From contig NZ_JXDF01000014.1 of assembly GCF_001308195.1 (NCBI RefSeq), positions 18,578-82,577 on the forward strand: DNA of 64,000 nt, written 5' to 3'. Below, in pieces: positions 45,803 through 55,767 of the stretch. The position numbers and the translations under genes were made by a program. Under the pieces are notes generated by a model. The model saw nothing but the letters and a program-made list of their open reading frames with translations, was not told where the DNA came from and made no database searches. This stretch comes from Apilactobacillus kunkeei (GTDB lineage: Bacteria > Bacillota > Bacilli > Lactobacillales > Lactobacillaceae). Positions within the stretch are counted from its first letter, which is position 1; each line of letters opens with the position of its first letter.

Positions 45803-48445
45803 ATGAAAAAATTAGATAGTAGTCAAATTCGTGCTATGTATTTGGAATTTTTCAAACAACATGGTCACACAATTGAACCAAGTGCTTCATTAGTACCAAA
45901 GGATGATCCATCACTTCTATGGATTAACTCTGGTGTTGCCACAATGAAGAAATACTTTGACGGTAGTGTTGTTCCAAAGAACCACCGTTTAACTAGTTCA
46001 CAAAAGAGTATTAGAACTAACGATATCGAAAATGTTGGTAAGACAGCTCGTCACCACACATTATTCGAAATGTTAGGTAACTTCTCAGTTGGTGATTACT
46101 TCAAGAAAGAAGCAATTACATGGGCTTTTGAATTACTAACTTCACCAGAATGGTTTGGTTGGGACAAAGAAAAGCTTTACATGACTGTATATCCTGAAGA
46201 TACTGATGCTAAAAAATTCTGGCAAGAAGCAGGGGTTGCTGCTGACCACTTAATCGATATGGATGACAACTTCTGGGATATTGGACAAGGTCCTTCAGGT
46301 CCAGATACTGAAATCTTCTATGACCGTGGAGAAAAATACGATAACTTAGCTCCAGATGATCCAGAAAACTACCCTGGTGGGGAAAACGAAAGATATCTCG
46401 AAGTTTGGAACATTGTGTTCTCACAATTTAACCACAAACCAGATGATACTTACGAACCACTTCCAAGAAAGAACATTGATACGGGGATGGGATTAGAACG
46501 TGTTGTTTCAATTTTTGAAGACGCACCAACTAACTTTGAAACCGACTTGTTCATGCCAATCATTGAAAAGACTCAATCACTAAGTGATGGTAAGAAGTAC
46601 GGTGAAAATGCTCAAGACGATATCGATTTTAAGATTATCGCTGACCATGCTCGTGCGATTACTTTCGCTATTGGTGACGGTGCTCTTCCATCAAACGTTG
46701 GTAGAGGATACGTTATCAGACGTTTAATCAGACGTGCCATTGTTTCAGGTCACCGTTTAGGCATTAAGGATGACTTCTTATACCAATTAGTTCCAGTTGT
46801 TGGTGAAATCATGAAGTCATACTACCCAGAAGTATTGGAACAAAAGGATTACCTAGAAAAGGTTATTCATTCTGAAGAAAAGCGTTTCAATGAAACACTA
46901 TCTGATGGTTTACAACTTCTTGGTGAATTAATGGACAACTTGAAGAAGACTAACCAAAAGACTGTTGAAGGAAAAGATGCATTTAAGCTATACGATACTT
47001 ACGGTTTCCCACTAGAAATGACTAAGGAATACTTAGAAGATGCTGGATTCTCAGTTGATGAAACTGGTTTTAAGGCCGAAATGCAAAAGCAAAAAGAACG
47101 TGCTAGAAATGCCCGTGGAAACGATAAGTCAATGGGTGTTCAACGTGATCTATTAATCGACATTAAGACACCAAGTGAATACGTTGGTTACTCACAACTA
47201 GAAGTTGATGACGCTAAATTACTAGATATTATTGTTGATGAAAAACTAGTTGACCAAGCAGGCGCTGGAGAAGCTGAAGTTATCTTTGATAAGACACCTT
47301 TCTACGCTGAAATGGGTGGGCAAGTAGCTGACCAAGGTACCATTGTTGATGAAGATGGTAACCTATGTGCAAAGGTTACTGATGTTCAACACGCACCAAA
47401 TGGTCAAAACTTACACACTGTTGAAGTAATTACTAGTCTTTCAAAAGACCACCAATACAAACTAAGTGTTGATCGTAAGTTCCACGCATTGGTTGAACAT
47501 AACCATACTGCAACCCACTTATTAGACCAATCATTGAGAAATGTTTTAGGTGACCATACTCAACAAGCTGGTTCATTAGTTGAACCAAACTACCTAAGAT
47601 TTGACTTTACTCACTTCGGTTCAGTTACTAAGGAAGACCTACAAAAGGTTGAAGACTTAGTTAACGAAGAAATCTTCAAGGCAGAACCTGTTACTACTGT
47701 TGAAACAGATCAAGAAACTGGTAAGAAGATGGGTGCCATCGCCTTATTCGACAGCAAGTATGGTGATAAGGTTAGAGTTGTTAGTGCCGGTGATTACTCA
47801 GTTGAATTCTGTGGTGGTAACCACGTAAGCAACACTAGTCAAATTGGATTGTTCAAGATTGTTTCAGAATCAGGTGTTGGTGCCGGTGTTAGAAGAATTG
47901 AAGCCGTAACTTCAAAAGCTGCTTTTGATTACCTAAACAACGAAGAAGCACTTCTAAAACAAGTTGCTGATCAAGTTAAGACTATCCAAGTTAAGGAAGT
48001 TCCTAACAAGGTTGCTCAATTACAAGAACAAATTAAAGACTTACAACAAAAACAAGATAAGTTAGAATCAAAAATTGCTAGCCAACAAGCTAACTCAGTT
48101 TTCGATGACGTTAAAGAAGTTAACGGAAACAAGATTATCACTGGTGTTTTGAATGTTTCAGGAATGGATCAATTAAGACAACTAGCTGATACTTGGAGAA
48201 GCAAGAACCTATCAGACGTATTAGTTCTTGGAACTCAAAGTGGTGAAAAGGCTAACCTAATTGTTGCTGTTAGTGATGAAAAGGTTAAGGATGGCATGAA
48301 GGCCGGAGACATCATTAAGTCAATTTCTAAGGAAATTAATGGTGGCGGTGGTGGCCGTCCAAACATGGCTCAAGCGGGTGGTTCAAAGCCTGAAGGATTA
48401 CCTAAGGCAATGGAAGCAGCAGTGGCTTGGTTAGAAAACTTTTAA
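45803..48445 (+). CDS. alaS: Alanine--tRNA ligase
   Basis: This class II synthetase of 880 residues charges tRNA-Ala. The catalytic domain starts SSQIRAMYLEFFKQHGH. The editing domain carries the zinc motifs HTATHLL and CGGNHV, and the C-terminal domain has a coiled coil and GGGGRPNMAQAGG. ATG 45803 lies seven bases after GGAGGG. Control is by the T-box leader. ireB, ruvX and a DUF1292 gene follow, the standard Firmicute order. Confidence 0.97.
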   Translation: MKKLDSSQIRAMYLEFFKQHGHTIEPSASLVPKDDPSLLWINSGVATMKKYFDGSVVPKNHRLTSSQKSIRTNDIENVGKTARHHTLFEMLGNFSVGDYFKKEAITWAFELLTSPEWFGWDKEKLYMTVYPEDTDAKKFWQEAGVAADHLIDMDDNFWDIGQGPSGPDTEIFYDRGEKYDNLAPDDPENYPGGENERYLEVWNIVFSQFNHKPDDTYEPLPRKNIDTGMGLERVVSIFEDAPTNFETDLFMPIIEKTQSLSDGKKYGENAQDDIDFKIIADHARAITFAIGDGALPSNVGRGYVIRRLIRRAIVSGHRLGIKDDFLYQLVPVVGEIMKSYYPEVLEQKDYLEKVIHSEEKRFNETLSDGLQLLGELMDNLKKTNQKTVEGKDAFKLYDTYGFPLEMTKEYLEDAGFSVDETGFKAEMQKQKERARNARGNDKSMGVQRDLLIDIKTPSEYVGYSQLEVDDAKLLDIIVDEKLVDQAGAGEAEVIFDKTPFYAEMGGQVADQGTIVDEDGNLCAKVTDVQHAPNGQNLHTVEVITSLSKDHQYKLSVDRKFHALVEHNHTATHLLDQSLRNVLGDHTQQAGSLVEPNYLRFDFTHFGSVTKEDLQKVEDLVNEEIFKAEPVTTVETDQETGKKMGAIALFDSKYGDKVRVVSAGDYSVEFCGGNHVSNTSQIGLFKIVSESGVGAGVRRIEAVTSKAAFDYLNNEEALLKQVADQVKTIQVKEVPNKVAQLQEQIKDLQQKQDKLESKIASQQANSVFDDVKEVNGNKIITGVLNVSGMDQLRQLADTWRSKNLSDVLVLGTQSGEKANLIVAVSDEKVKDGMKAGDIIKSISKEINGGGGGRPNMAQAGGSKPEGLPKAMEAAVAWLENF

Positions 48446-48524
48446 AATTAATTAATATTTAAGTTTTATTTTGTTCCAAGTAGAATTATAATAAACCTAC
48501 ATCATAGATTTAGAGGTGTTATAA

Positions 48525-48797
48525 ATGAGTGCTTCAGATAAGACAATGTATTTTGATTTAAGTAATAATACTCCAAAGAATGTTCATGATACACTATTAA
48601 TCGTGTTTAAGGCATTGGAGGAAAAAGGATACGATCCATACAATCAAATTGTCGGATATTTAATTTCAGGAGATCCTGCATATATTCCTCGATTTAATGA
48701 TGCTCGTAATTTAATTCGTCGATACGAAAGAGACGAGATTATTGAAGAGTTGGTTCGTTTTTACTTGGACAAGAATAATGATCGTGAGGAAAATTAA
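48525..48797 (+). CDS. ireB: IreB family regulatory phosphoprotein
   Basis: The 90-residue protein belongs to the UPF0297 (YrzL/IreB) family: [32 protein letters not shown] and [13 protein letters not shown]. In Enterococcus faecalis IreB is phosphorylated on threonines by the Ser/Thr kinase IreK and controls cephalosporin resistance. The N-terminal Thr7 region is the likely counterpart site. AGAGGTG precedes the ATG, and ruvX is three bases downstream. Confidence 0.93.
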   Translation: MSASDKTMYFDLSNNTPKNVHDTLLIVFKALEEKGYDPYNQIVGYLISGDPAYIPRFNDARNLIRRYERDEIIEELVRFYLDKNNDREEN

Positions 48798-48800
48798 TAT

Positions 48801-49232
48801 ATGAGATTAATGGGGATGGATGTCGGATCTAAGACGGTTGGGATTTCTGTTAGTGATTTATTGGGATGGACAGCACAAGGTGTTGAAATCATTCCAATTA
48901 ATGAAGACGAAGAACAATTTGGATTAGATCGGGTAGCCGAATTAGTCGAAAAATATGAAATTACGGGGTTTGTTCTAGGATTACCTAAGAACATGAATAA
49001 TACCTCAGGACCTAGGGTTGAAGCTTCAAAACGATATGGTGAAATGTTAAAGGAAAAGTTTAACCTACCAGTAGACTTTGTTGATGAACGATTAACAACT
49101 GTTGAAGCCGAAAGAATGCTTATTGAAAAAGCGGACACTTCTAGAGAAAAACGAAAAAAAGTTATCGATAAAATTGCCTCTGAATTGATTTTACAGACCT
49201 ATTTAGATGGTAAAGGTAAACTAACAAGATAA
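48801..49232 (+). CDS. ruvX: Putative pre-16S rRNA nuclease / Holliday junction resolvase RuvX (YqgF)
   Basis: The 143-residue RNase H-fold protein has [37 protein letters not shown] and [11 protein letters not shown], covering the acidic active site. E. coli YqgF is needed to process the 16S rRNA 5' end; a junction-resolving role has also been proposed. It sits between ireB and the DUF1292 gene as in most Firmicutes. Confidence 0.93.
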   Translation: MRLMGMDVGSKTVGISVSDLLGWTAQGVEIIPINEDEEQFGLDRVAELVEKYEITGFVLGLPKNMNNTSGPRVEASKRYGEMLKEKFNLPVDFVDERLTTVEAERMLIEKADTSREKRKKVIDKIASELILQTYLDGKGKLTR

Positions 49233-49250
49233 TGAAAAGAGGGGTTAGCA

Positions 49251-49565
49251 ATGGACAACAACAACGAAGAAGAACAACAACAAATTTCATTAGTTGACGA
49301 AAAGGGAAACGAAGAACTATACGATGTTTTATTCACTTTCGAATCTGATGATTTTGGTAAATCATACATCTTACTTTACCCAGCCGGTAAAGCAGATGAT
49401 GAAGAAGTTAACATTGAAGCATATGCCTTACCAGAAGGCGATGATCCAATGGACCCACAAGGTGGAGATTTACAATTAATCGAAACTGATGAAGAATGGG
49501 AAATGGTTGAATCAGTGCTAAACACTTTATTAGATACCGATGACGGTGACGATGAAGAAGAATAA
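49251..49565 (+). CDS. DUF1292 family protein (YrzB-like)
   Basis: The 104-residue, very acidic protein has the DUF1292 core (LVDEKGNEELYDVLFTFES, YILLYPAG) and ends in a Glu/Asp tail (DTDDGDDEEE). The function is unknown. It is regularly found after ruvX. GAGGGG precedes the ATG and a terminator follows. Confidence 0.9.
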   Translation: MDNNNEEEQQQISLVDEKGNEELYDVLFTFESDDFGKSYILLYPAGKADDEEVNIEAYALPEGDDPMDPQGGDLQLIETDEEWEMVESVLNTLLDTDDGDDEEE

Positions 49566-49572
49566 ACAATAA

Positions 49573-49603
49573 CTAAAAAGATGCCGCAACGGCGTCTTTT
49601 TTT
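49573..49603 (+). terminator. Intrinsic terminator of the alaS-DUF1292 unit
   Basis: AAAGATGCCG pairs with CGGCGTCTTT around a CAA loop, followed by seven T residues. Confidence 0.88.
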
Positions 49604-49674
49604 GTGTTCTTTACTGGTTATAGTCTGCCTTTTCATGCTAAAATAGTGATGAAGTTAATGGAGGTTTATCGAAA

Positions 49675-49938
49675 ATGAACGACACGAATCAACGCTTTAA
49701 AGCTAGTATTGGAAAAAAGAACTACACATTTGTAGGAAAGAGTTCCGCAGACCACATGAAGACAGTGACTGAATTAATGAATCGTCAATTGGTTCAATTA
49801 AAAGAAATGTCACCAGATATTAATGACGAAGATGCAGCTATTTTATTGGCGTTCAACGCATTTTCAGAACAAATTAAGTTACAAGAAAAATTAAATGAAT
49901 TAACCGAAAATAACGAAGAAGAAGGAAACATGAACTAA
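49675..49938 (+). CDS. zapA: Cell division protein ZapA
   Basis: ZapA bundles FtsZ filaments at the division site. The 87-residue protein has RFKASIGKKNYTFVGKSS at its N-terminus, then ELMNRQLVQL and ILLAFNAFSEQIKLQEK, the typical dimerising helix. AATGGAGG lies before the ATG. The stop codon overlaps the start of the cvpA-like gene by one base. Confidence 0.9.
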   Translation: MNDTNQRFKASIGKKNYTFVGKSSADHMKTVTELMNRQLVQLKEMSPDINDEDAAILLAFNAFSEQIKLQEKLNELTENNEEEGNMN

Positions 49939-50423
49939 TGCTTTTTAATATTATTATCTTTCTACTGCTTATCTATGGTGCATATGATGGATATCACCGT
50001 GGATTAGCACAAGAAATATTACGTGTTGTTGGTTTTTTGTTTAGCCTATTTGTTTCGCTGTACTTTGCTAGAGATTTGAGTCAAGCTATCTTTGCAAACA
50101 GTAGTTTGATTAATGATCAAATCCTATGTAACAGTATTAGTTTCTTCATTATTTTCTTAATTTCTGGAATTTTTGTGCGTATTATTATCTCAATCGTAGA
50201 TAAGATTACTCATATTCCAGTAATTCACCAACTTAATGCATTGGGTGGAACTGTTATTGGATTGATAATTGCTTACGTATCAATTCTATTTATTTTAAAT
50301 GTGATTTCTGTTCTACCAAGTAATCAAATAACTAAACAATATCATCAGTCATCAGTTGCTGAGTTTATTGTTCATAAAACACCAATTATTTCACACGATT
50401 TATATGAAAAATGGCTAAGATAA
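49938..50423 (+). CDS. CvpA family membrane protein
   Basis: The 161-residue protein has four hydrophobic helices and the CvpA start MLFNIIIFLLLIYGAYDGYHRG followed by FARDLS. CvpA homologues affect colicin V production and envelope or stress phenotypes in other bacteria, but their biochemical role is unsettled. It is translationally coupled to zapA and is followed by mutS2, as in Bacillus (yshA-yshB-mutSB). Confidence 0.88.
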   Translation: MLFNIIIFLLLIYGAYDGYHRGLAQEILRVVGFLFSLFVSLYFARDLSQAIFANSSLINDQILCNSISFFIIFLISGIFVRIIISIVDKITHIPVIHQLNALGGTVIGLIIAYVSILFILNVISVLPSNQITKQYHQSSVAEFIVHKTPIISHDLYEKWLR

Positions 50424-50436
50424 GGTGATTAAATAA

Positions 50437-52794
50437 ATGAATGAAAAAGTTCTATCGACTTTAGAATATGAAAAAGTTAAGAGCTCAATTGAGCAATACT
50501 TAACAACAAGAAACGGGAAAAAGGAACTAGCTGCACTGTCACCTGTAGATAATCCTAACACTATTAATATGTGGCTTGATGAAACTGATGATGGAGCGCA
50601 TATTTTACGTTTAGATAAAGAAATTTCCATTCCCAAGCTTGATGATGTCACTCCATACATGAAGCGTTTAAAGATTGATGCCTCATTGAATGGTAGTGAA
50701 TTATCCAAGATAAATAAGATTTTAAAGACATCTAACTATCTAGTTAGATTTTTTAATAACTTAAGAGACGATGAAGTATCATTAAATCGTTTATATAAAT
50801 TAATTAATGAAATTCAAGCAGTTCCAAACATTTCACAACGACTATCAGATTCAATTGATGACGATGGTAGATTGTTGAATACTGCTTCAAAAGAGTTGAA
50901 CTCAATTAGACGTCGAATGGACGTTATCAAGGGTGAGGTTCGTTCAATTATGAACCAATTCACTCAAAAACACAGTAAGGATTTAACTGAACCAATTGTC
51001 ACAATTAGAGAAGACAGAATGGTGCTACCAGTTAAAGCTGAAAATAAAAACAAGTTCGGTGGAATTGTGCATGATCGCAGTTCCTCTGGCCAAACATTGT
51101 ACATTGAACCAGCATCAACCGTTGGTTTGAATACAGAACTTCGTCAAAAACAAATCGAAGAACGTCATGAAGAAAGACGTATCTTAATCGAATTATCTGA
51201 TTTGATTCGTCCTTACCAAAGTGAAATTATCAATAACTCTAAGATATTAGGACACTTGGATTTGATTAATGCCAAGGCCAAATACGCGAGAGATTTAAAA
51301 GCAACCAGACCAGTTGTATCAAACGAAAATCATGTTAACTTAAAGCAAGCTAGACATCCTTTAATTGATATGAATAAGGTTGTTGCTAATGATTTATACA
51401 TTGGTAAAGATAACAAGGCAATCATTATTACCGGTCCTAATACCGGTGGTAAGACCATCACTATCAAGACATTAGGACTACTTCAATTGATGGCTCAATC
51501 TGGCTTATTCGTGACAGCCAACGAAGGTTCATCCGTTGCTGTATTTGATAATGTCTTCGCTGATATTGGTGACGAACAGTCAATCGAACAAAACTTAAGT
51601 ACATTCTCATCACATATGGATAATATCGTTGATATTTTAAATGGAATTACTAAGAAGAGTTTGGTAATCCTTGATGAATTGGGTGCCGGAACCGATCCTA
51701 AGGAAGGTTCTGCTTTAGCCATCGCCATTCTCGACAAGATTGCCGAAAAGGATTGTGATGTTGTTGCTACAACCCACTATCCCGAATTAAAGGTATATGC
51801 TTACAACCGTCCACAAACGATTAACGCATCTATGGAATTCGATAGTGAAACCCTTCAACCAACTTATCATTTAATGATGGGTGTTCCTGGTCAAAGTAAT
51901 GGTTTGAATATTGCATCTAGACTTGGTTTGGATGAATCAATCATTACAGAAGCTAGATCATTGGTTGACCAAGACAGCCAAGATTTAAACACAATGATTG
52001 TTGAATTAACTGAACAAACTAAACGTGCTCGAGTTGAAGCCGATGAACTAAAGGTTCAATTGGATGATGCTACAAAGTTACATGAAGATTTAAGTGAAGA
52101 ATACGCTAAGTACAAGAACCAAAAGGATCGATTGGTGACTGCTGCTAAGCAACAAGCAAATGAAATTGCTGAAGCTGCTAAGAAGAAGGCGGACGCAATT
52201 ATCAATGATCTTCATGAAAAGCAACGTAAAGTTGGCCAAGTTACCATCAAGGAAAATGAATTAATTGATGCTCAAGGTCAATTGAACTCACTACGTCATG
52301 ACGTTAACCTGGTTAATAATCGTGTATTAAAGAAGGCGAAAGCTAAACACGATTTCCATAAGGGTGACGACGTTATGGTTAAGTCATATGGACAACGTGG
52401 TGTGTTGGTTAAGAAGTTAGATGATAATGAATGGGAAGTTCAATTAGGAATTCTTAAGATGAGAATTGCCGAAGGTGACCTTGAAAAAATCAAAGTTGAT
52501 AATGATGAACAAAGATTTAATACCAAGGTTAAGAGAACTTCTTCCAAACGTGTATCTGCTAAACTAGATTTACGTGGTCACCGCTATGAAGAAGCAATGC
52601 ATGAAGTTGATCAATACTTGGATTCTGCTGTACTTGCGGGATATCCTTCCGTTACAATTATTCACGGAAAAGGGACCGGAGCACTTAGACAAGGTGTTAC
52701 AGATATGCTTTCCAGTGATAGACGAGTTGACTCATTTAATTATTCACCAGCAAATGCTGGAGGAGACGGTTCCACAGTGGTAAAATTGAGGTAG
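50437..52794 (+). CDS. mutS2: MutS2 (RqcU) ATPase with Smr nuclease domain
   Basis: MutS2 lacks the mismatch-reading domain of MutS. Recent Bacillus work indicates it splits collided ribosomes; older work proposed suppression of recombination. The 785-residue protein has clamp helices, the ATPase P-loop GPNTGGKT, Walker B ILDELGAGTDP, THYPEL, a KOW-like segment (KGDDVMVKSYGQRG) and a C-terminal Smr domain with LDLRG and HGKGTGAL. All domains look complete. AGGTGAT precedes the ATG. Confidence 0.95.
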   Translation: MNEKVLSTLEYEKVKSSIEQYLTTRNGKKELAALSPVDNPNTINMWLDETDDGAHILRLDKEISIPKLDDVTPYMKRLKIDASLNGSELSKINKILKTSNYLVRFFNNLRDDEVSLNRLYKLINEIQAVPNISQRLSDSIDDDGRLLNTASKELNSIRRRMDVIKGEVRSIMNQFTQKHSKDLTEPIVTIREDRMVLPVKAENKNKFGGIVHDRSSSGQTLYIEPASTVGLNTELRQKQIEERHEERRILIELSDLIRPYQSEIINNSKILGHLDLINAKAKYARDLKATRPVVSNENHVNLKQARHPLIDMNKVVANDLYIGKDNKAIIITGPNTGGKTITIKTLGLLQLMAQSGLFVTANEGSSVAVFDNVFADIGDEQSIEQNLSTFSSHMDNIVDILNGITKKSLVILDELGAGTDPKEGSALAIAILDKIAEKDCDVVATTHYPELKVYAYNRPQTINASMEFDSETLQPTYHLMMGVPGQSNGLNIASRLGLDESIITEARSLVDQDSQDLNTMIVELTEQTKRARVEADELKVQLDDATKLHEDLSEEYAKYKNQKDRLVTAAKQQANEIAEAAKKKADAIINDLHEKQRKVGQVTIKENELIDAQGQLNSLRHDVNLVNNRVLKKAKAKHDFHKGDDVMVKSYGQRGVLVKKLDDNEWEVQLGILKMRIAEGDLEKIKVDNDEQRFNTKVKRTSSKRVSAKLDLRGHRYEEAMHEVDQYLDSAVLAGYPSVTIIHGKGTGALRQGVTDMLSSDRRVDSFNYSPANAGGDGSTVVKLR

Positions 52795-52821
52795 AAAATT
52801 AAATCGTATAAGACTTATTCT

Positions 52822-52850
52822 TTGCATTTAATTACTAAACAGTCTAAACT
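52822..52850 (+). promoter_or_regulatory. Promoter of trxA
   Basis: TTGCAT (52822-52827) and TAAACT (52845-52850) are separated by 17 bases, 34 bases before the trxA ATG. Confidence 0.6.
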
Positions 52851-52884
52851 TACTTTCAGTAAGAAAAATAAGGAGGCTATTAAT

Positions 52885-53196
52885 ATGGTTTCAGAAACAA
52901 CAGATAAGACATTTGAAAAAGATACTGCCGAAGGTGTTACTTTAACTGATTTTTGGGCAACTTGGTGCGGTCCTTGCCGTATGCAATCACCAGTTGTAGA
53001 CCAATTATCTGAAGAAATGGGTGACAAGGTAACATTCAACAAGATGGATGTTGACCAAAACCCAGAAACACCACAAAAATTTGGTATTATGAGTATTCCT
53101 ACTTTATTAGTAAAGAAGGATGGCGAAGTTGTAGATAGCATCGTGGGTTACCACAGCAAGGAACAACTTGCTAAGATCTTAAACCAATACCTATAA
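52885..53196 (+). CDS. trxA: Thioredoxin
   Basis: This 103-residue thioredoxin has the WCGPC active site (FWATWCGPCR), DVDQNP and the cis-proline loop SIPTLL. It reduces disulfides in the cytoplasm and should serve Tpx and the methionine sulfoxide reductase also encoded in this window. ATG 52885 lies eight bases after AGGAGG. A bidirectional terminator follows. Confidence 0.96.
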   Translation: MVSETTDKTFEKDTAEGVTLTDFWATWCGPCRMQSPVVDQLSEEMGDKVTFNKMDVDQNPETPQKFGIMSIPTLLVKKDGEVVDSIVGYHSKEQLAKILNQYL

Positions 53197-53199
53197 GAC

Positions 53200-53238
53200 A
53201 AAAAAAGAACGTTTAGCATATCGCTAAGCGTTCTTTTT
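53200..53238. terminator. Bidirectional terminator between trxA and yslB
   Basis: AAAGAACG and TTTAGC pair with GCTAA and CGTTCTTT, with A and T runs on the two flanks. It separates the convergent trxA and yslB genes. Confidence 0.88.
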
Positions 53239-53240
53239 TA

Positions 53241-53732
53241 TTATTGTTTTAAATCAAATTCTTTAACGGAATCTTCAATTACTGGAGCAGGATGCTTTGG
53301 ATCCATATGTACTCTAATAAGGACGGTTCCATTTTTTTCTTCTTTAGGATTCATTTCAGCTTCAGAAATTACTCCGAATTGTTGTTGAGCAATTTGAGCT
53401 AAGAAACCAGATTCAAACATGAAGTCGGCATCTGGATCTGCTTCGATTCGTTTAGCAACGATATCTCCGCTCAATGTCCATTTGATTTCGTGCTTGTTTT
53501 CAGAAGAAACAGATAAGTCGCCTAAACCTGATTGTTTGAAAAATAGGACAGTATCCAAAGCGTCTTTTAATGGGAACTTTCTGGCAATTTTTTTACCAGC
53601 CCAGTACATGATGCTGTGGGTATCACTTCCCAATAAATCGTTTAATAATACGTCTCTTAATAATTCTTGACCCCATAGAGGACGAGTAGAATCATTATCA
53701 ATTATTTTATTGTAAAGATTATTATTATCCAT
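53241..53732 (-). CDS. YslB family protein (DUF2507)
   Basis: The 163-residue protein matches DUF2507 (YslB): RPLWGQELLRDVLLNDLLG, IMYWAGKKIARKFPL and MFESGFLAQIAQQQ. The family is related to heme-NO-binding-like folds, but its function is unknown. The ATG at 53732 follows TTGAGG with a nine-base gap. It is a single minus-strand gene between trxA and murI. Confidence 0.87.
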   Translation of the reverse strand: MDNNNLYNKIIDNDSTRPLWGQELLRDVLLNDLLGSDTHSIMYWAGKKIARKFPLKDALDTVLFFKQSGLGDLSVSSENKHEIKWTLSGDIVAKRIEADPDADFMFESGFLAQIAQQQFGVISEAEMNPKEEKNGTVLIRVHMDPKHPAPVIEDSVKEFDLKQ

Positions 53733-53896
53733 ACTTGTTAACCTCAATTCCTTATATACAAATACATTATATTATAAATTTATCATAATTTATATATCCC
53801 AAGTAAAATTAAAGAAAATGTTTATCCTTAATAAATGTCAGGAAGGTCTAAAAATGGTAATATAAAAGTAGTGGAACTGAAAAGAGGGTTACTATT

Positions 53897-54712
53897 TTGA
53901 GCAAAAAAGCGATTGGTTTTATGGATTCTGGAGTTGGTGGTTTAACTGTTGCTAAGCTGGCGATGAAAGAATTGCAAAACGAAAACATTGCATATTTGGG
54001 CGATGAAGCCCGTTTACCATACGGTGAAAAATCTAAAGAAGAAATTCAACAATATTCATTACAAATAGCAAACTTCTTAATTGAAAAAGAAGATATTAAA
54101 ATGCTGGTGATTGCATGTAATACAGCAACTTCATACGCATTAGATTATTTGAGAGGGCATCTTCTTATCCCCGTAATTGGTGTTGTTAACCCAGGAAGCA
54201 TTGCAGCGGTCAATAATACAAAGACCAATCGTGTTGGATTAATTGCCACTAATGGAACTGTTAAGAGTGGTGCTTACGAAAAAGCAATTAATAAGATTAA
54301 TAATAATATCGAAGTATTTAGTCAGGGATGTCCTAGATTTGTCCCAATGGTTGAAAACCAAGAATACAAAGACGCAAAAAAACAAAAAGTGGTCGATTAC
54401 GATCTATCAACTATCAAGACAGATAACGTTGATACTTTAATTCTTGGATGTACTCATTTCCCAATAATGCGCGAAATGATTCAAAAATCTGTTGGTGATT
54501 CCGTTACACTAATTGATCCTGGATATGAAACAGTAAAACAAATTAAGACGATTTTACAACAACATCATCTTGAAAATGATGAAAAGGGTGATACTACTTA
54601 TTCCTTCTATACTACTGGGGATGCGGACAATTTCAATCAGGTTGCAAACGAGTGGCTTAACTACGAAGTTCACGCAAAACACCTACCAATTAAAAAACTA
54701 GAGGAGCTATGA
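53897..54712 (+). CDS. murI: Glutamate racemase
   Basis: MurI supplies D-glutamate for peptidoglycan. The 271-residue protein has DSGVGGLTVAK and both catalytic cysteines, in IACNTATS and LGCTHFP. A TTG start follows GAGGG. The 149-base gap before it is AT-rich and holds no clear promoter consensus beyond a TAATAT. rdgB follows, overlapping the stop region, the conserved racE/murI-rdgB pair of Firmicutes. Confidence 0.95.
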   Translation: MSKKAIGFMDSGVGGLTVAKLAMKELQNENIAYLGDEARLPYGEKSKEEIQQYSLQIANFLIEKEDIKMLVIACNTATSYALDYLRGHLLIPVIGVVNPGSIAAVNNTKTNRVGLIATNGTVKSGAYEKAINKINNNIEVFSQGCPRFVPMVENQEYKDAKKQKVVDYDLSTIKTDNVDTLILGCTHFPIMREMIQKSVGDSVTLIDPGYETVKQIKTILQQHHLENDEKGDTTYSFYTTGDADNFNQVANEWLNYEVHAKHLPIKKLEEL

Positions 54713-54714
54713 TT

Positions 54715-55305
54715 ATGGAAACAATTGTAATTGCGACTAACAATCAAAATAAAGCCCGCGAATTTCGCGAAATGTTTGGCGATAAAAATATCGACTTTAA
54801 AACACTTGCAGATTTTCCAGAATTAGGTAAAATTATTGAAAATGGTGAGTCATTTGAAGAAAATGCCACCATTAAAGCACAAGCCATTTTCGAGCGAACT
54901 AACTTAGCCGTTTTAGCTGATGATTCTGGTTTGGAAGTGCCTGCATTAAATAATGAACCCGGAATTCATTCAGCTAGATATGCTGGAGATCATGATGACG
55001 AAGCAAATAATAAGAAGCTATTGGCAAAATTAGGTAATAGTGACAAACGTGACGCTAAATTTGTAACTTGCTTAGTATTATTGAATCAACATGGTGAAAA
55101 ATTCGTTGTTTATGGAACTGTAGAGGGAACCATTTTAAAAGCCCCAAGAGGTGATAATGGTTTTGGATACGACCCATTATTTTATGTACCAAGTAAGAAG
55201 AAGACCATGGCAGAAATGTCTGATCATGAAAAAAATGAGATAAGCCATCGTGGAAATGCGATTAAACAACTATATAGTAAGTTTGATGAATGGTGGAAGG
55301 CTTAA
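54715..55305 (+). CDS. rdgB: XTP/dITP diphosphatase (RdgB/HAM1)
   Basis: This house-cleaning pyrophosphatase removes dITP and XTP from the nucleotide pool. The 196-residue protein has IATNNQNKAREFREMF, DDSGLEVPALN, GIHSARYAG and the C-terminal GFGYDPLFYVP and SHRGNAI. ATG 54715 lies eight bases after GAGGAG; ATG 54709 is too close. The gene is co-transcribed with murI. Confidence 0.95.
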   Translation: METIVIATNNQNKAREFREMFGDKNIDFKTLADFPELGKIIENGESFEENATIKAQAIFERTNLAVLADDSGLEVPALNNEPGIHSARYAGDHDDEANNKKLLAKLGNSDKRDAKFVTCLVLLNQHGEKFVVYGTVEGTILKAPRGDNGFGYDPLFYVPSKKKTMAEMSDHEKNEISHRGNAIKQLYSKFDEWWKA

Positions 55306-55374
55306 GATTAAACTAATTGTAAGATTAAATAGTAAATGCTATTATAATCATATAAACGTATGAGGAGGGGTTGC

Positions 55375-55752
55375 ATGACAATTGGAGGATTAGCTGGTTT
55401 GATTGCTGCAGTTGCATTTTTCATTATTGCAATTTGTGCTGCGGTTCTACTAATCAAGTTATCTAAGACTGTTGACGAGGTAAATAAGAATATTAATTCT
55501 ATTTCTCAAGATATTAATGTAATATCAAAACAGGCCGAAGATATTTTAGCTAGCTCAAATTCATTAGTTAAGGATGTTAATGAAAAAATCAACACCTTGG
55601 ATCCAGTTTATCAAGCTGCTGCAGATGTTGGACAAAGCGTTAGCGATTTAAATAACGCAACTCAAAACTTAGCCAAAAAGTTCCAAAACAGAAACAAGAA
55701 ATCATTTATGGAAAAAGCCGCAGGTGCTGGCTTTAGAATGTTTAAAAAATAA
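55375..55752 (+). CDS. DUF948 family membrane protein
   Basis: The 125-residue protein has an N-terminal membrane helix (residues ~4-28) followed by a heptad-rich region (SKTVDEVNKNINSISQDIN) and a basic C-terminus. This matches DUF948 proteins, often linked to general stress genes in Bacillus (YtxG). ATG 55375 follows GGAGGGG. A TATAAT at 55343-55348 is a possible -10. The gene after it encodes a YtxH protein, the usual partner. Confidence 0.87.
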   Translation: MTIGGLAGLIAAVAFFIIAICAAVLLIKLSKTVDEVNKNINSISQDINVISKQAEDILASSNSLVKDVNEKINTLDPVYQAAADVGQSVSDLNNATQNLAKKFQNRNKKSFMEKAAGAGFRMFKK

Positions 55753-55767
55753 AAGGGAGTGTTTTTT